A stretch of DNA of 64,000 nucleotides from Euglena gracilis (GCA_039621445.1 CP154956.1:82270474-82334473); one strand, 5' to 3'; shown: positions 1-12,744, numbered from the stretch's first letter. The notes: generated by a model from the letters alone, not told the origin. Translations and numbers: made by a program.

Positions 1-139
1 GGCCAAATGTGACGGGGCTGGAGGATTAAATACAAGGGTGGTAATCTTGTTGGGGCTGGTCTGGAGGGGAGATTTTGATGTCTGTGTTCAAATCAGAAAT
101 TTCCTGGGTGAGAAATTCAAAGACCTTGCGGCTCCTTTC

Positions 140-607
140 TTAAAACTCATAGACAAAAAGGCATGCAAAACTTAGGGGCCGCTGTTGCATTCTGGAAAAA
201 AAAGCTACAAATGTTATGGCCATGCTCGAGGGGGGGCAAATTCTCCGACCACTTGTACCTAAAACACAACCAGCCGTCACAAGGCACCTCCAAAATAACC
301 CGCAGTGCAGTGGACAGCACACCTCAGCAAGACCACAGCCGGATATGTCAAGAACGGTGTACCGGTCAAGGTCTGTGCGGATTCCCAACGTGGCGCCAAC
401 GCTTGCACCTCGACGGGACAGGTTGAGCACGCCTGTGTGCAAGAGATCCAACAGAAAAGACACCAATGGAACCTGATGTAATCCAAAAACAGGCTCAGCC
501 AGACAGCAGCGTTCCTTGTCCAATTGGCCCAAAACGAGAGAGGGCTCCAGGGCCATCATCATTACTGTTGGGGTGACTCTGTTGGGGGTTGGGTACCTTT
601 CTTGCAA
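140..607. other. Ambiguous open segment, possible exon
   Basis: Open frames exist on both strands: 155 codons on the minus strand over the whole span, and shorter plus-strand frames at 216-476 and 466-576. The plus-strand 466-576 frame is Pro/Ser/Gln-rich and ends at TGA 574-576. Composition is balanced, unlike the C/G-tract repeats that follow. I recognise no domain and cannot choose the strand. Confidence 0.25.
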
Positions 608-1746
608 AATTATCTATTTCCTAAACAGATTTAAAAACAGGTGCTATCACAGCTACTCTCGGAAACGTTGGCGGCTCGTCACCCAGGCTCCAGATACTTG
701 CTAGACCCTCCCCCACACGGAGGGGGGGGGGCAGGTTCCTTGGGCTTAAGAAATATCCTGATAATCAGGGGATACTTGTGTTCTGCTTTTGATGTTTGTG
801 CCCTGAAACTTGCAGGTCTGTGGATCTGAACCGAAAACTGCCCCTGCAAGGTTCCTGGCCATTCCAGAATCCCATAGAGCAAAAAAAATTCGAAAAATGT
901 GACAAACTTGTGATCCAGAAAAAATGGATGAATGCATTGGGTGGGATAAGGAAGTGCGATAATCGTTGAGTCAAATGCATTATCCCTGTTAGTTTGCTGT
1001 TTGGTTTGCCCAAACTCCTTGGAAACGGTCCCAATGGGAACAAATGAGTGCCCTACACCCAAATAAACAACAGACGATGAAAATCGGTCAGTGGGGGGTC
1101 GTGGGGGGGGGGGTTCGGTGGGGGCATCGTGGCCCTGCTTCTCCAAACTTCTAAAAATTTCAAAAAAAACACAACATTACTCCTCGTCCCTGAAATGTTG
1201 GCCCTATATGGAAAGAATGGCAAATTATGAGTCTCCGCTCCTCTCCTGATGGCTCGGTTCTGCCGTTGAATGTTTGCGGTGAACAAAAATACCAGCTGAA
1301 AAGAGGAGAAATAGGCAAGGAAGGAACCCAAAGGAGTTACATTGAAATTGGTGGGGGCCAATGTTTTTGGTGTTTTCGGCCAGGGTTTTGGGTGGTTGGG
1401 GCCAGGGTTTTGAGTTGTTGGCGAGAACATGGGGCCAGGGTTTCGACTAAATGGTTTGGGTGCTCGCTGAGATCATCAACCTGAAAAATGCCAGAATTTA
1501 AATTAACCACAAAAACCAGGTTTTTTGTAGCGCTGAGCTCATTACATGCAGGATGGTGCCTGTTGCAGCAGATGTTTGAGGCGTGTGTCAGATGTTTGAG
1601 GCGGTCGGCCCGGTCCGGCCGGCTGCCTGGCAGCCTGGCGGCCTGGCCCGGCCCAGCCCGGCCCAGCCGGAGGCGGGGCGGCCCGGGCCTGGCGGGGAGT
1701 TGGGGGTCAAACGGCGGCAATTCGGAAACTAGAAATCCAGTTGATG
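608..1746. other. Non-coding spacer with G/C-tract words
   Basis: No gene is supported. There is a C/G hairpin near 709-731, G tracts near 1096-1113, and repeats of the word GGCCAGGGTTTTGG at 1379-1443, a word seen again at 25.3 and 28.0 kb. A GC-rich imperfect repeat of GGCCTGGC/GGCCCAGCC type lies at 1595-1692, preceded by a duplicated CAGATGTTTGAGGC at 1568-1600. Confidence 0.5.
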
Positions 1747-1810
1747 ATGATCCGCGGCTTTCGACCCAGGGGCGGGGGGGGGGGGTTCTATCCCCCCTTT
1801 TCCCCAGTGG
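1747..1810. repeat. Dispersed G-tract repeat, copy 1
   Basis: It reads ATCCGCGG, a short variable stretch, a G tract, TTCTAT, a C tract and TTTCCCC. The same arrangement occurs at 45870-45930, so this is a dispersed element end, not simple-sequence noise. Confidence 0.5.
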
Positions 1811-3110
1811 GGGCATTTTCGGACCTCTTTTGGTCGCACACTAAACCTCGACTTATCACTCCCCCCACTTATAACCCCTTGGGGCCGACCACCAAACAGG
1901 ATCCTATGACCGGGGGGGGGGGTATAAATGGGGGGTCGCTGAGCTCTTGTCCCTTTATGGGGTAGAGCGAAGCTTACCACCTATTTCAGTCTAGTACAAG
2001 TCAAGTCTAGGAAAGAGATTTTTGCCAAATGTTGATTGCTGTCCCAAATGTCCCCTTTCTTGCAACATCGTGCTTCTGTCAATGACTTCATGATGAATGA
2101 ATGGATGAACCCCAAATTCACAAACTCTTCCACAAAATTTTTTTGAAGACCATTTTTCAAACCAACCACCAAAGATCAGAAAATGACTTGCTTTTCTTTT
2201 TGCTTGTGCAATTTCAGGGAATTTGCAAAGGGTGGGGGGGGGTCAGACCCCACCTGCACCCACCCATAGAGTTTTCTTGGATTCCTCCAAAGCCCCGGCC
2301 CTTGTCCTCTGGATCATGTAAATTAAATTATTTTTGTAAAAAATCGTGGAAAGAAGCATTTGGTCAGAGTCCAAATGCATTACAAACAGCACAAAAACAA
2401 GATCCAGATTTTGGAGTTGGATTGGGGGGTCGGGTCATAGGTGCCAAGGCATAGGCTGAGGGAGGTCCTGTTGAGTCGACCAACAGAGGGTCGTTCGACC
2501 CTCATGAGGCAACACAATCCACACAAGGGGATGTTTTTCTTTTTCAGAAACACTCAGTAAATCCGCATGCAGAAAAAAGTGTGCTCTGAAATATTGGAGT
2601 GTTGGGTCGGCTGACCTTGGGTCAACCAGCCCTCTGAAAGTTGGTCGACCCAACAGAACCCCCACCCCCCTCAGCTTAAACCCCCCTGAATAGAAGCCCC
2701 CCCCCCCCCCCGAAGGGGGCCCCCCCCCCCAGATAGCCCCCCCCCCTCGGTTTTCGACCAACGTTCCGAACAATGCCCCCCCCCCCCCCGAATAGGCCGC
2801 TCCCCGTGGGTTGTCTGTCAATTGAGACGGCAAGTGCTTTGGCTTCTTCAGCCATTGGTTAGATGAGGGTTGGGTGGTTTAAATGAATATTTATTTACGT
2901 TTAATGATCCAATGCATCCACAAGAGTAACATTTTGCAGCAAATTTGACACGGTTTGGAAAAATAAGACATGTAGATAATTCTTGGACCCCTTGGTTTTC
3001 GACCACTTTTCCGAAAAGTGACCCCCCCCCTCCGGAATAGAAGCCCCCCCCCTCGGTTCTCGACCAACGTTCCGAATAGGAGGCCCCGAATAATAGGGGG
3101 GGTTATGTCG
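1811..3110. repeat. Cluster of C/G-tract words, no gene seen
   Basis: Contains inverted words next to C/G tracts: ACTTATAACCCC / TATAAATGGGG near 1866-1935, GGTCGACC-type palindromes around 2470-2660, and GAATAGAAGCCCCC at 2688-2710 and 3035-3052. These look like ends and fragments of miniature elements. No convincing exon is visible between them. Confidence 0.45.
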
Positions 3111-3636
3111 TTGAACCGGGGTCATCCTATGTCGTTGAGCTGCAGATTAAAAGCATCTGAAAAAGGGGGATTTACCCCCCCCTTTAACGCCCGCCTCCCC
3201 ATCTTCCGGAATGAACCGGCTCCCACCAAATAAAAATCAAATCCGTGTTAAAAAAATTATGCATACAAATCAAACTTTTGGATTGGGGGGACTATTACAG
3301 CTGACGCCCCCGTCGTTGGACGGATTGATGTCTTAAATGGAACTCCACTTGTTGGAGCTTTTTTGACAAAGTTTTCAAAAATCAAGCGAAAACTTTGACA
3401 GCATTCGTGAAACACTTTGACAGATTTCCAGCAAAAAAATTGACGCAAAATTTGAGATATTAATACGCCGTCATTTCGGCGGTGTACTTTGCACTTAAAA
3501 CCTATTTCCAGGGCCTGACGCCTACCTTGAAAATCGACTGACACTAACGGGCTTTAGCAGGGGCGCCGTTACAAAGAAACGGTTTTCAAGACAGGCGTCC
3601 GTTTCTATAAAACGGTTTTCAAGACAGGCGCGCGTT
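3111..3636. other. Spacer with an R2-end relic and duplicated word
   Basis: Positions 3497-3545 are a diverged copy of the R2 terminus (TTAAAACCTATTTCC..GGGCC..ACGCCT) followed by the hairpin word CGACTGACACTAACGG. The word AACGGTTTTCAAGACAGGCG occurs at 3579-3599 and 3611-3631 and inverted at 6940-6985. No gene seen. Confidence 0.5.
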
Positions 3637-3976
3637 TACCATCCCCCCCCCATTATGTACCTCCCCCCGGGAGGCCGAAATTGGGGGGGAGGTACATAAT
3701 GGGGGGAGGTACACAATGGGGGGGGTACCCAGGTCCCATTCCCAGACCCAAAAGGGGTCATTTTTGACAACTTTTTGGATGTTTGCAATAAATGGTCAAT
3801 TTTCAGCACATTTGCCAAATATCACTTTTTGAAAACGTCCGAAAAACGTCGATTTTTGAGCACTTTTTGGGAAATTCTTTAGAAAAAATGTTATGACAGT
3901 GAGCTACCCCCCCCCCATTATGTACCTCCCCCCAGGGGGTACATAATGGGGGGGTAAATGAGGGGGGGGGATGGTA
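3637..3976. mobile_element. Miniature element A, copy 1 (key TACATAAT)
   Basis: A 340-bp element bounded by TACCATCCCCCC and GGGGGGATGGTA, so terminal inverted repeats lie inside TA dinucleotides. The key TACATAAT/ATTATGTA recurs next to C or G tracts at both ends. The core (about 3745-3905) has no ORF. A second copy lies at 4862-5216. Element B at 4476 and 11006 carries the same core inverted with a different key. This is the form of a non-autonomous DNA transposon (MITE); no transposase is seen. Confidence 0.75.
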
Positions 3977-4113
3977 CTTGTACTTGGGAGACAGGAACAG
4001 ATGACAAATAATTATATATATAATAATTATAATAATTATTATATATAATTATTATGTATAATAATTATAATAATTATATATATAATTAATATATATATAT
4101 ACATACATACATA
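3977..4113. repeat. AT-rich simple sequence
   Basis: Imperfect palindromic TATATAATAATTAT-type sequence followed by (TA)n and (CATA)n. No coding content. Confidence 0.8.
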
Positions 4114-4830
<717 letters not shown>

Positions 4831-4861
4831 TATTATACATATATATATGTATATATATATG

Positions 4862-5216
4862 TACCATCCCCCCCCAATATATACCTCCCCCCGGGAGGTA
4901 TATATTGGGGGGAGGTACATAATGGGGGGGGAGGTACACAATGGGGGGGGGTACCCAGGTCCCATTCCTAGACCCGACCGAGCAGCCCAAAAGGGGGTCA
5001 TTTTTGGCAACTTTTTGGATGTTCGCAATAAATGGTCAATTTTCAGCACATTTGCCAAGTATCACTTTTTGAAAACGTCCCAAAAACGTCTATTTTTTAG
5101 CACTTTTTGGGGAAATTCTTTAGAAAAAGTGTTATGACAGTGAGCTGCCCCCCCATTATGTACCTCCCCCCCAAGGGGTACATAATGGGGGGGTACATAA
5201 TGGGGGGGGGATGGTA
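4862..5216. mobile_element. Miniature element A, copy 2
   Basis: A 355-bp copy of the 3637-3976 element, same orientation, with TACCATCCCCCC and GGGGGGATGGTA ends. Near the left end some keys read ATATATTG instead of ACATAATG, a visible key variant. The core is nearly identical to copy 1. Confidence 0.75.
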
Positions 5217-5499
<283 letters not shown>

Positions 5500-5665
5500 C
5501 ATGTGAATCCAGAATTGCACGCAAAGGTGTGGGGACTAGTGTCCCAGAGCTCAACAAGAGCTGAAATTGTGGTAAAGACAGAAATGTGACCAAGACACAA
5601 CTGAAATCACCAGGACCGCACGACTGAAACCGAACAACTGCATAGCGCCAACAGCACTTATGGCC

Positions 5666-6026
5666 GGTCCCCCCCCCCCAGGACCCTGTCCTGGGGGGTC
5701 CTGGGGGGGTCTTGGGGGGGGGGGGTCCTGGGTGGTCCTGGGGGTGTCCGGGGGAGTCCTGGGGGGTTCCTGGGGGGTCTTGGGGGGTCCTGGGGGGGGT
5801 CCCGCAACTTTTTGGCAAAATTTTGCAGCACAAGATGAGGTTATTTTGAAGCCTGGGGGGGAGCGGGACCCCCCCCCCCCCGGTAGCGGGCGCCGAAGGC
5901 GCACGGAACTCCACGGTCAGTGGGTCATGTGGGCACCGCCCCCCGGTGGGTCCTGGGGGTTCCTGGGGGGGGGGGTTCTGGGGGGGTCCTGGGGGGGTGG
6001 GGTCTGGGGGGGGGTCCTGGGGGGGC
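5666..6026. mobile_element. G-tract element with key TCCTGGGG
   Basis: About 15 repeats of GGTCCTGGGGGG on both sides of a short core (5808-5935) that holds TTTTTGGCAAAATTTTGCAGC. The left end also has the inverse form CCCCCAGGACC. The dense G runs on one strand would favour G-quadruplexes. No gene. The preceding 5500-5665 is unique spacer in which I see nothing. Confidence 0.6.
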
Positions 6027-6070
6027 CATGACTCGCTAACAGGGTCCCCGGGATCTTTTTTTCACCACAG

Positions 6071-6169
6071 CAGCTGCTTTTGCATCTCAGCAACGAAAAA
6101 CTCCAGGGATGGAGGGGCTTGCGGGCTGGCCTCCCACACGAGGTTTTGCTGCTTGGCCATGGAGAATGA
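6071..6169 (+). CDS. Possible exon, leucine-rich, ends in stop
   Basis: A pyrimidine-rich acceptor TTTTTTTCACCACAG ends at 6070. The following frame is open for 32 codons to TGA 6167-6169 and begins QLLLHLSNEKLQGWRG. It is Leu/Gly-rich with mixed codon use, unlike the surrounding tracts. No upstream exon could be joined and I recognise no family. Other readings across 6050-6216 are open on both strands, so this is only a candidate 3' exon. Confidence 0.3.
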   Translation, partial: QLLLHLSNEKLQGWRGLRAGLPHEVLLLGHGE

Positions 6170-6312
6170 TCTATGGGAAAATAAGGAATCCAAATTTCCC
6201 TTTTCACAACGGTCAACTGACATTACACCTGGCGTCTGAAATGTTTGCCCACAACTGGCAAAAATATTTGACCCAACCTGTCAAAAACACGCCCAGCGCC
6301 AAGGGGGTGTCT

Positions 6313-6610
6313 GACGCGGGGGGGGGGGACGCGGGGGAGACGGCATTTTTGGGACAGTGAAATTAGGAATTTGCGGTGAGAAAATTTTGGCCAAATTAGG
6401 ATTCTACCACAACAAATTAGGACAAACCCACCCCAAATTAGGAATCACCCACCGCAAGTTAGGAATCACCCACACCAAATTAGGAATCACCAACCTCAAA
6501 TTTGCCTAAAATTAGGAATTAGCCTCCTAAAATTGGCTGTCTTGAGAGCAAAATTTTGGTTCCAAAGTGGGACGCGGGGGGAACGCGGGGGGGGGGGACG
6601 CGGGGGAGAC
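6313..6610. mobile_element. Element with key GACGCGGGG, copy 1
   Basis: Bounded by GACGCGGGGG arrays on both sides. The core contains several copies of AAATTAGGAATCACC. A near-identical element lies at 7937-8225 inside R1. Comparison with R1 copy 3, which lacks it at 35.2 kb, shows that it moves as a unit. Confidence 0.7.
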
Positions 6611-7366
6611 ACCCCCCCAGGGTGGTGACATTCGTGAAAAGTGGTCAGAAAGAAAAGTGAAAAATCGTGAAATTCGTGAAATTTCAGGGGTCAGAAATTT
6701 CAGTCACCACCCTACCAGCGCCCTCAAAAAAATTTGCCCAAAGTTCTCAAATTTTTTTTGCACTGCGCCGCCAAAAATATTTGCACTTCCTCAAAATACA
6801 TATGTACGGTGGTTTTTTTTGCCGTTTTTTTTGTGGTTTTCATCAAGAAAACGGCGCCCCTCTAAGAACCGTGTTGTAGTGACAACGCCCCTCTGAAAAC
6901 CGTTTTACAGAAACCGACGCCTGTCTTGGAAACCATTCTATTGTAACGGACGCCTGTCTTGAAAACCGTTCCTTTGTGACGGCGCCCCTGCGCCCCTGCT
7001 AATCCCCGTTACACCTAACGCCTGAAATTTTCGCACTTCACACCATATATTTTTGCACTTCCGGTCAATTTTTTTTGCACTTTATCTCAAAAATGTTTGC
7101 AGTTTATCCCAAATATTTGCCTCCATTCCGAAAATTTTTGCAGTTGGATCAGGATAGTGCTTGTAGTGGAGCCGGGTACGGGACACCAGGGGGGGGTAAT
7201 CCCATAGCCCCCCAAATACAGTTGTCGCCCTCTATTCTTAATGTTTAATTCTCGTTTGTGAAAAATCTTGGTTTAGTTCCCTGAACGTTTTGACAGGGTT
7301 TCATGAAATTTTTGGGTGTGGGGGGGTCTCGGCCCCCCCCCCCCCCCGAACGGCGCGCATAGCCCA
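6611..7366. repeat. Repeat words, no gene
   Basis: 6890-6990 carries inverted copies of the ACGCCTGTCTTGAAAACCGT word also seen at 3575-3632. 7018-7160 is a block with TTTTTGCACTT words that recurs at 35556-35717, starting at TTACACCTAACGCC. The open frame 6567-6896 is low-complexity reading through repeats. Confidence 0.5.
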
Positions 7367-8299
7367 GGGCAGAACGGGAATCGGCCAAACAGCCAGGGTG
7401 GGTGGGGAGTCGACCCCCCCACCCCCTGCATGGTGGGGGTGGGGTAGAAAACCCCCACCTCTTCCCATAATTCCAGGAGCACCATTTTTGGACCCGAAAA
7501 TTTTTTTCCGGCACCTTCAGCACCAGGTGTTTTTTGGACCCATTTTGGGACCATACGGGAGTCCCCCGAAATACCCCCAAATACCCAAATACCCAAATAC
7601 CCTTTTTTCCACCCCTTCCAAATTTCGCCATTTTTGCAAAGATTTTGAGAAGTTTTTGAACCAAAAAATGCCGTTGAAAATCCAAAAGACTTCCATGAAA
7701 AAAAAACCTCAGTAAAATTTGACTGTGCCAAAAGTTGGTCCAATTGGTTTTTTGACCTTCGTTTTTTACACCCCCCTCTTTAAAGACTACCAATCTTTAA
7801 ACCTGAAAATTTTGGGAGTTTTTTTGTGAAAAAACGTAGTTTTCCATTAAAAAATCATGTATTTTGGGTTGATTTTTCGAAAAAATTCAAAAAAATTACT
7901 CGGCCAAAATCCCCGTTTTCCCAAGGGGGTGTCTGGGACGCGGGGGGGGGGGGACGCGGGGGAGATGGCATTTTGGGGACGGTGAAATTAGGAATTTGCT
8001 ACAAGAAAATTTTAGCCAAATTAGGATTCTACCACAACAAATTAGGAATCATCCACCGCAAGTTAGGAATCACCCACACCAAATTAGGAATCACCAACCT
8101 CAAATTTGCCTGAAATTAGGAATCAACCTCCTAAATTTTGCTGTCTCGAGAGCAAAATTTTGGTTCCAAAGTGGGACGCGGGGGGGACGCGGGGGGGGAC
8201 GCGGGGGGGGGGACGCGGGGGAGACATCCCCCAAAATTTGTGAAAATGTTGTGTGGGTGGGGGGGGGGGTCGACCCCCAACCGGGCCTTCCCGTTCTGC
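7367..8299. mobile_element. R1, copy 1 (with nested GACGCG element)
   Basis: The left end is GGGCAGAACGGGAATCGGCC followed by GTCGACCCC; the right end is its diverged inverse, GGTCGACCCCC..GGCC..TTCCCGTTCTGC, so R1 has inverted ends. The interior is AT-rich with no long conserved ORF. The nested element 7937-8225 interrupts it; the uninterrupted junction CCCCAAAATTTGTGAAAATG is seen at 35195-35215. Copies or fragments lie at 14138, 33235, 45536 and 60507. Confidence 0.7.
7937..8225. mobile_element. Element with key GACGCGGGG, copy 2
   Basis: Nearly identical to 6313-6610 including the AAATTAGGAATCACC array, nested in R1 copy 1. The right end has four GACGCG-G-tract units. No ORF. Confidence 0.7.
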
Positions 8300-10238
8300 A
8301 AAAAAAGGCCAAAATAACCACTTTTTGGACCCGAAAATCACCGATTCTTAGGACCCGTGCTGCCCCCCCTTCAGCTGTGCCTAACCTCTGAGACATGGAG
8401 ACATACATCGATCAACCACAGCACTTGTGATCTCGACTTGCTTGTGTGTCACATATGTTTCAGTACGCTGCATGGAAAAGGGAACAGATTTGAAATGAAG
8501 GGGGAAATGCGCTGCTAGCCCAGACTCGAAAAAAAATGCACAAAAAATGTGCAAAAATGTTCAAATCCGAGAGGAAAAGCACAAAAATCACGAAAATGCA
8601 AAAAATGAACATGCAAAAAGGGCACCAAGGTTGCAAGAATTGTATGAATTCAAATGTGCTGAAAAAAGTCAGAAACATCAATAAAAAAATGTGCAAAAAA
8701 TGCAAAAACACACTTTTTGAAAAATTTGATGCATTTTGCATTTTTTCACATTTTTTTTTTGCGCCCTCCCCCCCTATCCCCCCCTTTGCACTTTGGACCG
8801 TCGTTTGGCTCTGCAAACACGTTTTGTAAGCATAACGTGAAGGAAATTGCCAAAACCCAAGATTTTTTTGTGGAGGCAGCCCAGCCCAGTATGGCAGGTA
8901 GCTTGGCAGGTGGGTGGGCATTTTTTATGGTGGCATGGGGCAGCAGATGTTTGAGAGCATAGCCGGCGTTTTTTTTGTTTTTCTTAAAAAAAACGGTTTT
9001 TTTGTTTTTTATTAAAAAAAAACAGGCAAAAAAAAACGGCAAAAAAAACAAAGGGGAAAATGATGGTCCAAATTTTGCCTTTGATCGCAAGGGTGAACCA
9101 ATCTTAGCTCAAATGACTTGAAAATCAATACTTTTGGAGGTCTTCAACAAGAATGGTCAAAATAGGGCATTTTTCTGCCATTTTGGGATGTTTCAACTTG
9201 AAACATCCCAAATTTGGTGCCTTTCTCTGCCTGAGGATGGGCAAAAAAAAGCTAAAATTAAAGGCAAAATTTTTTTTTGCCCTGGACCCTCAATGGCGTT
9301 TTTTTTTGTTAAAAAAAACATGTTTTTTTTAAAAAAAACGTGTTTTTTTTGACTTCGTTTTAAACGAAGTGCCAGCTATGTTTGAGAGATATGGAAATGT
9401 CACCGAAACGGGCATGTTTCCCTTCTGGGGTGGGGGACACTTTGGGGGTGTTGGGGTCGGGGGGGGGGTCGCGGTGGGGAGAAAGGTTTTGCAGCAAGTG
9501 ATGTGTGACTTGTGTGACGTCATTCTTTCCTGTAATTCTTAGATCCCAATCAAGGATTTGCGTGCAATTTGGGTCCAAAAATAGGTACAATTAGGAACTT
9601 AAGACAATTTTCTCTCACTTTTGATTCCTAATTGAGTGGCAGATTCCAATTCATGTGAATTTTTTGTACTTTACCGGATCGGTTTTAGAGTGGGGTCGCG
9701 GGGGGGGGGTCGCGGGGGAAACACCCCCTTTGGGGGGTGAGGGTGAAAAATTTCTGGCAAGGTGGGCTAGGCACAGCGTGGCAAAGGGTCTGGTGGGGGA
9801 AGGTGATACAAACAACGGCGCATACTGTTGTAGGAAGGCTTGGCTTTGCACTGGTGCCACAGCCCATAAATCACATTGCGGAGATGTCCTAATAAACAAA
9901 AAAGGCACAAACAAAAAAAAGCTTGAACTCAACATGCAAAGGCTTCATCAGCAGGGAGATTGGCAATCACGTCCCGAAAAAGCAAAAAATCTTTCAGCGA
10001 TCTAAGGAATTTTCCATCCTTCCCAACATTTTTGGTGATCAAAAAATAAAATCAAGATGGTTCGTTTTCAAAAGAATCTTTGACCATCCAAATGAGCAAA
10101 AGTGGAAAAATGAGATCTTTTTAGGGGCAAATGGCAGATTGAGCACACGGTTGGCTGTTTTTGGGCTCGGTTTCTGTGGCGCTAGCAAGAAAATGTGAAA
10201 CTCCGACTGGGGAACCACAAACACTGGGGGTGGTTCGG
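8300..10238. other. Intergenic repeats, no supported gene
   Basis: 8530-8760 is A/T-rich with many AAAAATGCAAAA words. 8970-9060 and 9296-9375 are T/A foldbacks (for example the palindrome ACTTCGTTTTAAACGAAGT). GGTCGCGGGGG units sit at 9695-9720. A 116-codon plus-strand frame (9655-10005) starts inside these tracts and shows no domain; I do not trust it. Confidence 0.5.
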
Positions 10239-10414
10239 GACGCGGGGGGGGGGGGGGGCGCGGGGGGGAACCATGGCCCAACCACCCCCACACGTTTTCT
10301 TTGGCGTCACCCAAATTTGCATGTAATTTTCCTTTGGTCGACCAAAAAACATACCCGGCCAAAATCCGGGACGCGGGGGGGACGCGGGGGGGGACGCGGG
10401 GGGGACGCGGGGGG
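10239..10414. repeat. GACGCGGGG-keyed element with a different core
   Basis: Same key as the elements at 6313 and 7937, but the core between the G-tract arrays (10278-10365) is unrelated to theirs. This is another case where key and core are not tied together. Confidence 0.5.
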
Positions 10415-10449
10415 AACACCCCCACTGGAAATCAGGCAATGACTTTTAG

Positions 10450-10800
10450 TCATTTTGGACGAAGTTCACCATTTGAAACTTCATTGGGGGGTCCTGGACC
10501 CCCTCCCCCCCTCTGCCTTACCCAACGGTGGACTTCACCGGTGAAGTTCGCCTCAAGAGCACTTTTTTTTGGCCAAAAATGGTCGAAAATGCCGAAAATG
10601 GCATTTTTAGCAAGTTTCAGAAAATTTGATGGAAGTCCATGAGCCATCAACCTCAAAATGATCATTTCTCCCATCAAAATTTCACCCCCAACCATCAAAA
10701 CGGTGAAGTTCACCGGTGAAGTTCACCAATGAAGTTCACCAGCTGAGGGTGCCCCCCCCCCCCGGTGAACGTTCACCGTTGAACTTCACTGGGGCACCCC
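10450..10800. mobile_element. Element with key GAAGTTCACC
   Basis: GGTGAAGTTCACC, itself a palindrome-like word, occurs at both ends (10458-10475, 10530-10552 and 10700-10790) in both orientations, with C tracts outside. The core 10560-10690 is AT-rich without an ORF. Confidence 0.55.
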
Positions 10801-11005
10801 CCAGTTTTTTACCCCCTCTCCCCATCCAGCTCAGTTCGCCCGAGCCGGCCATAGATTCACTTAGTGACCCCTGAGGGGGACTTTTTTTTTTCACAAACAA
10901 TCCGCAATAAACGCACATCCACCCCCGCAAAATCAAGCCAAAATCGGCCAAAAACAGTGAAAAAAATTGGAAACATGCCCGAAATCAAAAGATTTCGATT
11001 TTGGT

Positions 11006-11273
11006 TACCATGCCCCCCCCCCCCCCGAGCTATCCCCCCCCCCGAGCTATTCCCATTGGGGGTACGGGAATAGCTCATAGTCATAGCACTTTTTACAAAG
11101 AACTTCCCCAAAAAGTGCTCAAAAATAGACGTTTTTGGGACGTTTTCAAAAATCATCTTTTGGCAAATGTGCTCAAAATTGACCATTTTTTGCGAACATC
11201 CAAAAAAGTTGCCAAAAATGACCCCTTTTGGGGGCCCGGGGACGGGAATAGCTCGGGGGGGGGGGGCATGGTA
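11006..11273. mobile_element. Miniature element B, copy 2 (cleanest copy)
   Basis: 268 bp, from TACCATGCCCCCC to GGGGGGCATGGTA. The key GAGCTAT / GAATAGCTC lies just inside both ends. The core matches the inverted core of element A at 3637 and 4862. Flanking TA on both sides fits a TA target duplication. Confidence 0.75.
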
Positions 11274-11478
11274 TGTTTGAAAGTTTTCTTTGACTTTTTT
11301 TTTCGCGTCTAGGGTTGTCCCTCTTTAATGATGTCCAAATTCATAATATCAAAAATAATTCATTTTGATAAACCACTGAAACTGGTGTCATTTGATAATG
11401 TTAAAGTGGAAGAATAAATATCTTTATAAGTTTAATAGCATAAAGCATTTAGATCTAGAGCCAGGTTGGAGGGGACAG
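11274..11478. other. AT-rich spacer
   Basis: Unique AT-rich sequence between two elements; no repeat word or exon seen. Confidence 0.5.
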
Positions 11479-11729
11479 CCAACGGGGGGTCGGCACGCCA
11501 TGGCGAGCCGTCCGGCTAGGGGGGGGGGGGAGGGGGGGTTTTTGGCGTGGCGAGGGGGTCCCGGATGGGGGGGGGGAGGGGTGCGCGGGGGTTTTCCAAG
11601 AAAATTTTCTTTGGCGCGGCTGACATGGCGTGGCGAGGGGGTCTGAAAAGGGGGGGGGAGGGGGGGTAAAATGGCGTGGCGAGGGGGTCGGTGAGGGGGG
11701 GGGGGAGGGGTGTGCCGACCCCCCAACGG
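11479..11729. mobile_element. Element with key GGCGTGGCGAGGGGG
   Basis: About 250 bp. The left end CAACGGGGGGTCGGCACGCC and right end GGTGTGCCGACCCCCCAACG are inverted. The key GGCGTGGCGAGGGGGTC recurs four times around a short core (11590-11625). Confidence 0.6.
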
Positions 11730-11874
11730 GTTTGGGATGAGCTGCATCGTCGCCTTGCGGCCACGGCCACTGGGGGCGCGCGCAGCTCGTACCTGGCACA
11801 ACTACAACAGGGTCTTTCCCTTGCCCTATTGTCGGGGATCGCTGCCGACAGAATAACGTGTGTTTGTGCAAGAA
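11730..11874 (+). CDS. Isolated coding-like segment
   Basis: An open plus-strand frame with even codon use beginning VWDELHRRLAATATG and continuing through an Ala/Leu-rich helical stretch. It sits exactly between two elements (11479-11729 and 11901-12295), with a possible donor in ACGTGTGTTTGTG near its end. No partner exon is visible. It may be a real exon whose flanking introns are element insertions, or a gene fragment. Confidence 0.35.
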
Positions 11875-11900
11875 AAGTTTTTTTTTGCTCTCTCATTTGC

Positions 11901-12295
11901 TAACCCCCCCCCCCCAAATAATAAACCCCCCCGGTTTATTATTTGGACACCCGAAGTCGGGGTCCAGGGGGGGTTTATTATTTGGGGGGGGTTTATTATT
12001 TGGGCAAAAATTTCGAAGTCAAAATTAGACCCGAAAACACCTCCACAGGCTCCAATGGTCACTTTTTTGGCATTTTTGGGTTTTTTTTTGAAAACTGGGT
12101 GCTTTTTTTGGCATTTTTTCTACACCAATTTGATCCATTTTTTGTGATTTTTTGCAACATTTCTGCTAATTTTTGGCTCTTTTTTTCTTTGCCCTCACAC
12201 CTGCCAGAGGGGGGGGGTTTATTATTTGGGAGGCCGAAGTCGGTCCTCGGGGGGGGGGGTTTATTATTTGGGGGTTTATTATTTGGGGGGGGTTA
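11901..12295. mobile_element. Element with key TTTATTATTTG, copy 1
   Basis: Starts TAACCCCCCC and ends GGGGGGGTTA. The key TTTATTATTTGGGG / CCCAAATAATAAA occurs seven times, together with CCGAAGTCGG words. The core 12005-12205 has no ORF. A relative at 57902-58271 carries the shorter key GTATTATTTGGGG. Confidence 0.7.
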
Positions 12296-12744
12296 TTTTA
12301 CATTTTTTTTTTCAAGAGTGGTTTTTATTTCATTTTTGGGTGCCATTAAAATTCTTCATTGGTATTCAGGGATTCCCACAAGTTCATGCCACAAAAACTC
12401 ACGAGCCATCAGGAACCATCACAAGTGGCCACAAACAACCATGAATAATTATGAATGACCAGTTGATCTTTGCTCATCACAAAGGAGCGCAGCCATTGAC
12501 TCTAGCCACTAGCCTACATCACGTCTCATCCCGATCCCTGCTCTTCACATCTAGCACCAGGTACAACAATTCCTAGAGCCAAGGTCTCTCCCACCCCTCC
12601 ATCCATATTCCCGTCCTCCCCTCTCCTTGCACCACACCTACTTGCCATGAGGCTTCCTCATCTGTACTTCACACCGTCATCTATACAACGCCCTCGTCTA
12701 CATTTCCGCTTCATACAGTCTCCCTTCTCTGAACATTCAAATCC
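12296..12744. other. Spacer, no feature recognised
   Basis: Mixed-composition sequence, C/T-rich at 12530-12740. No splice-bounded exon convinced me. Confidence 0.4.

Noticed and set aside
5666-6026. A collagen-like Gly-rich protein
   Set aside because: The Gly/Trp/Ser repeat comes from GGTCCTGGGG words, readable in several frames, with no splice context.
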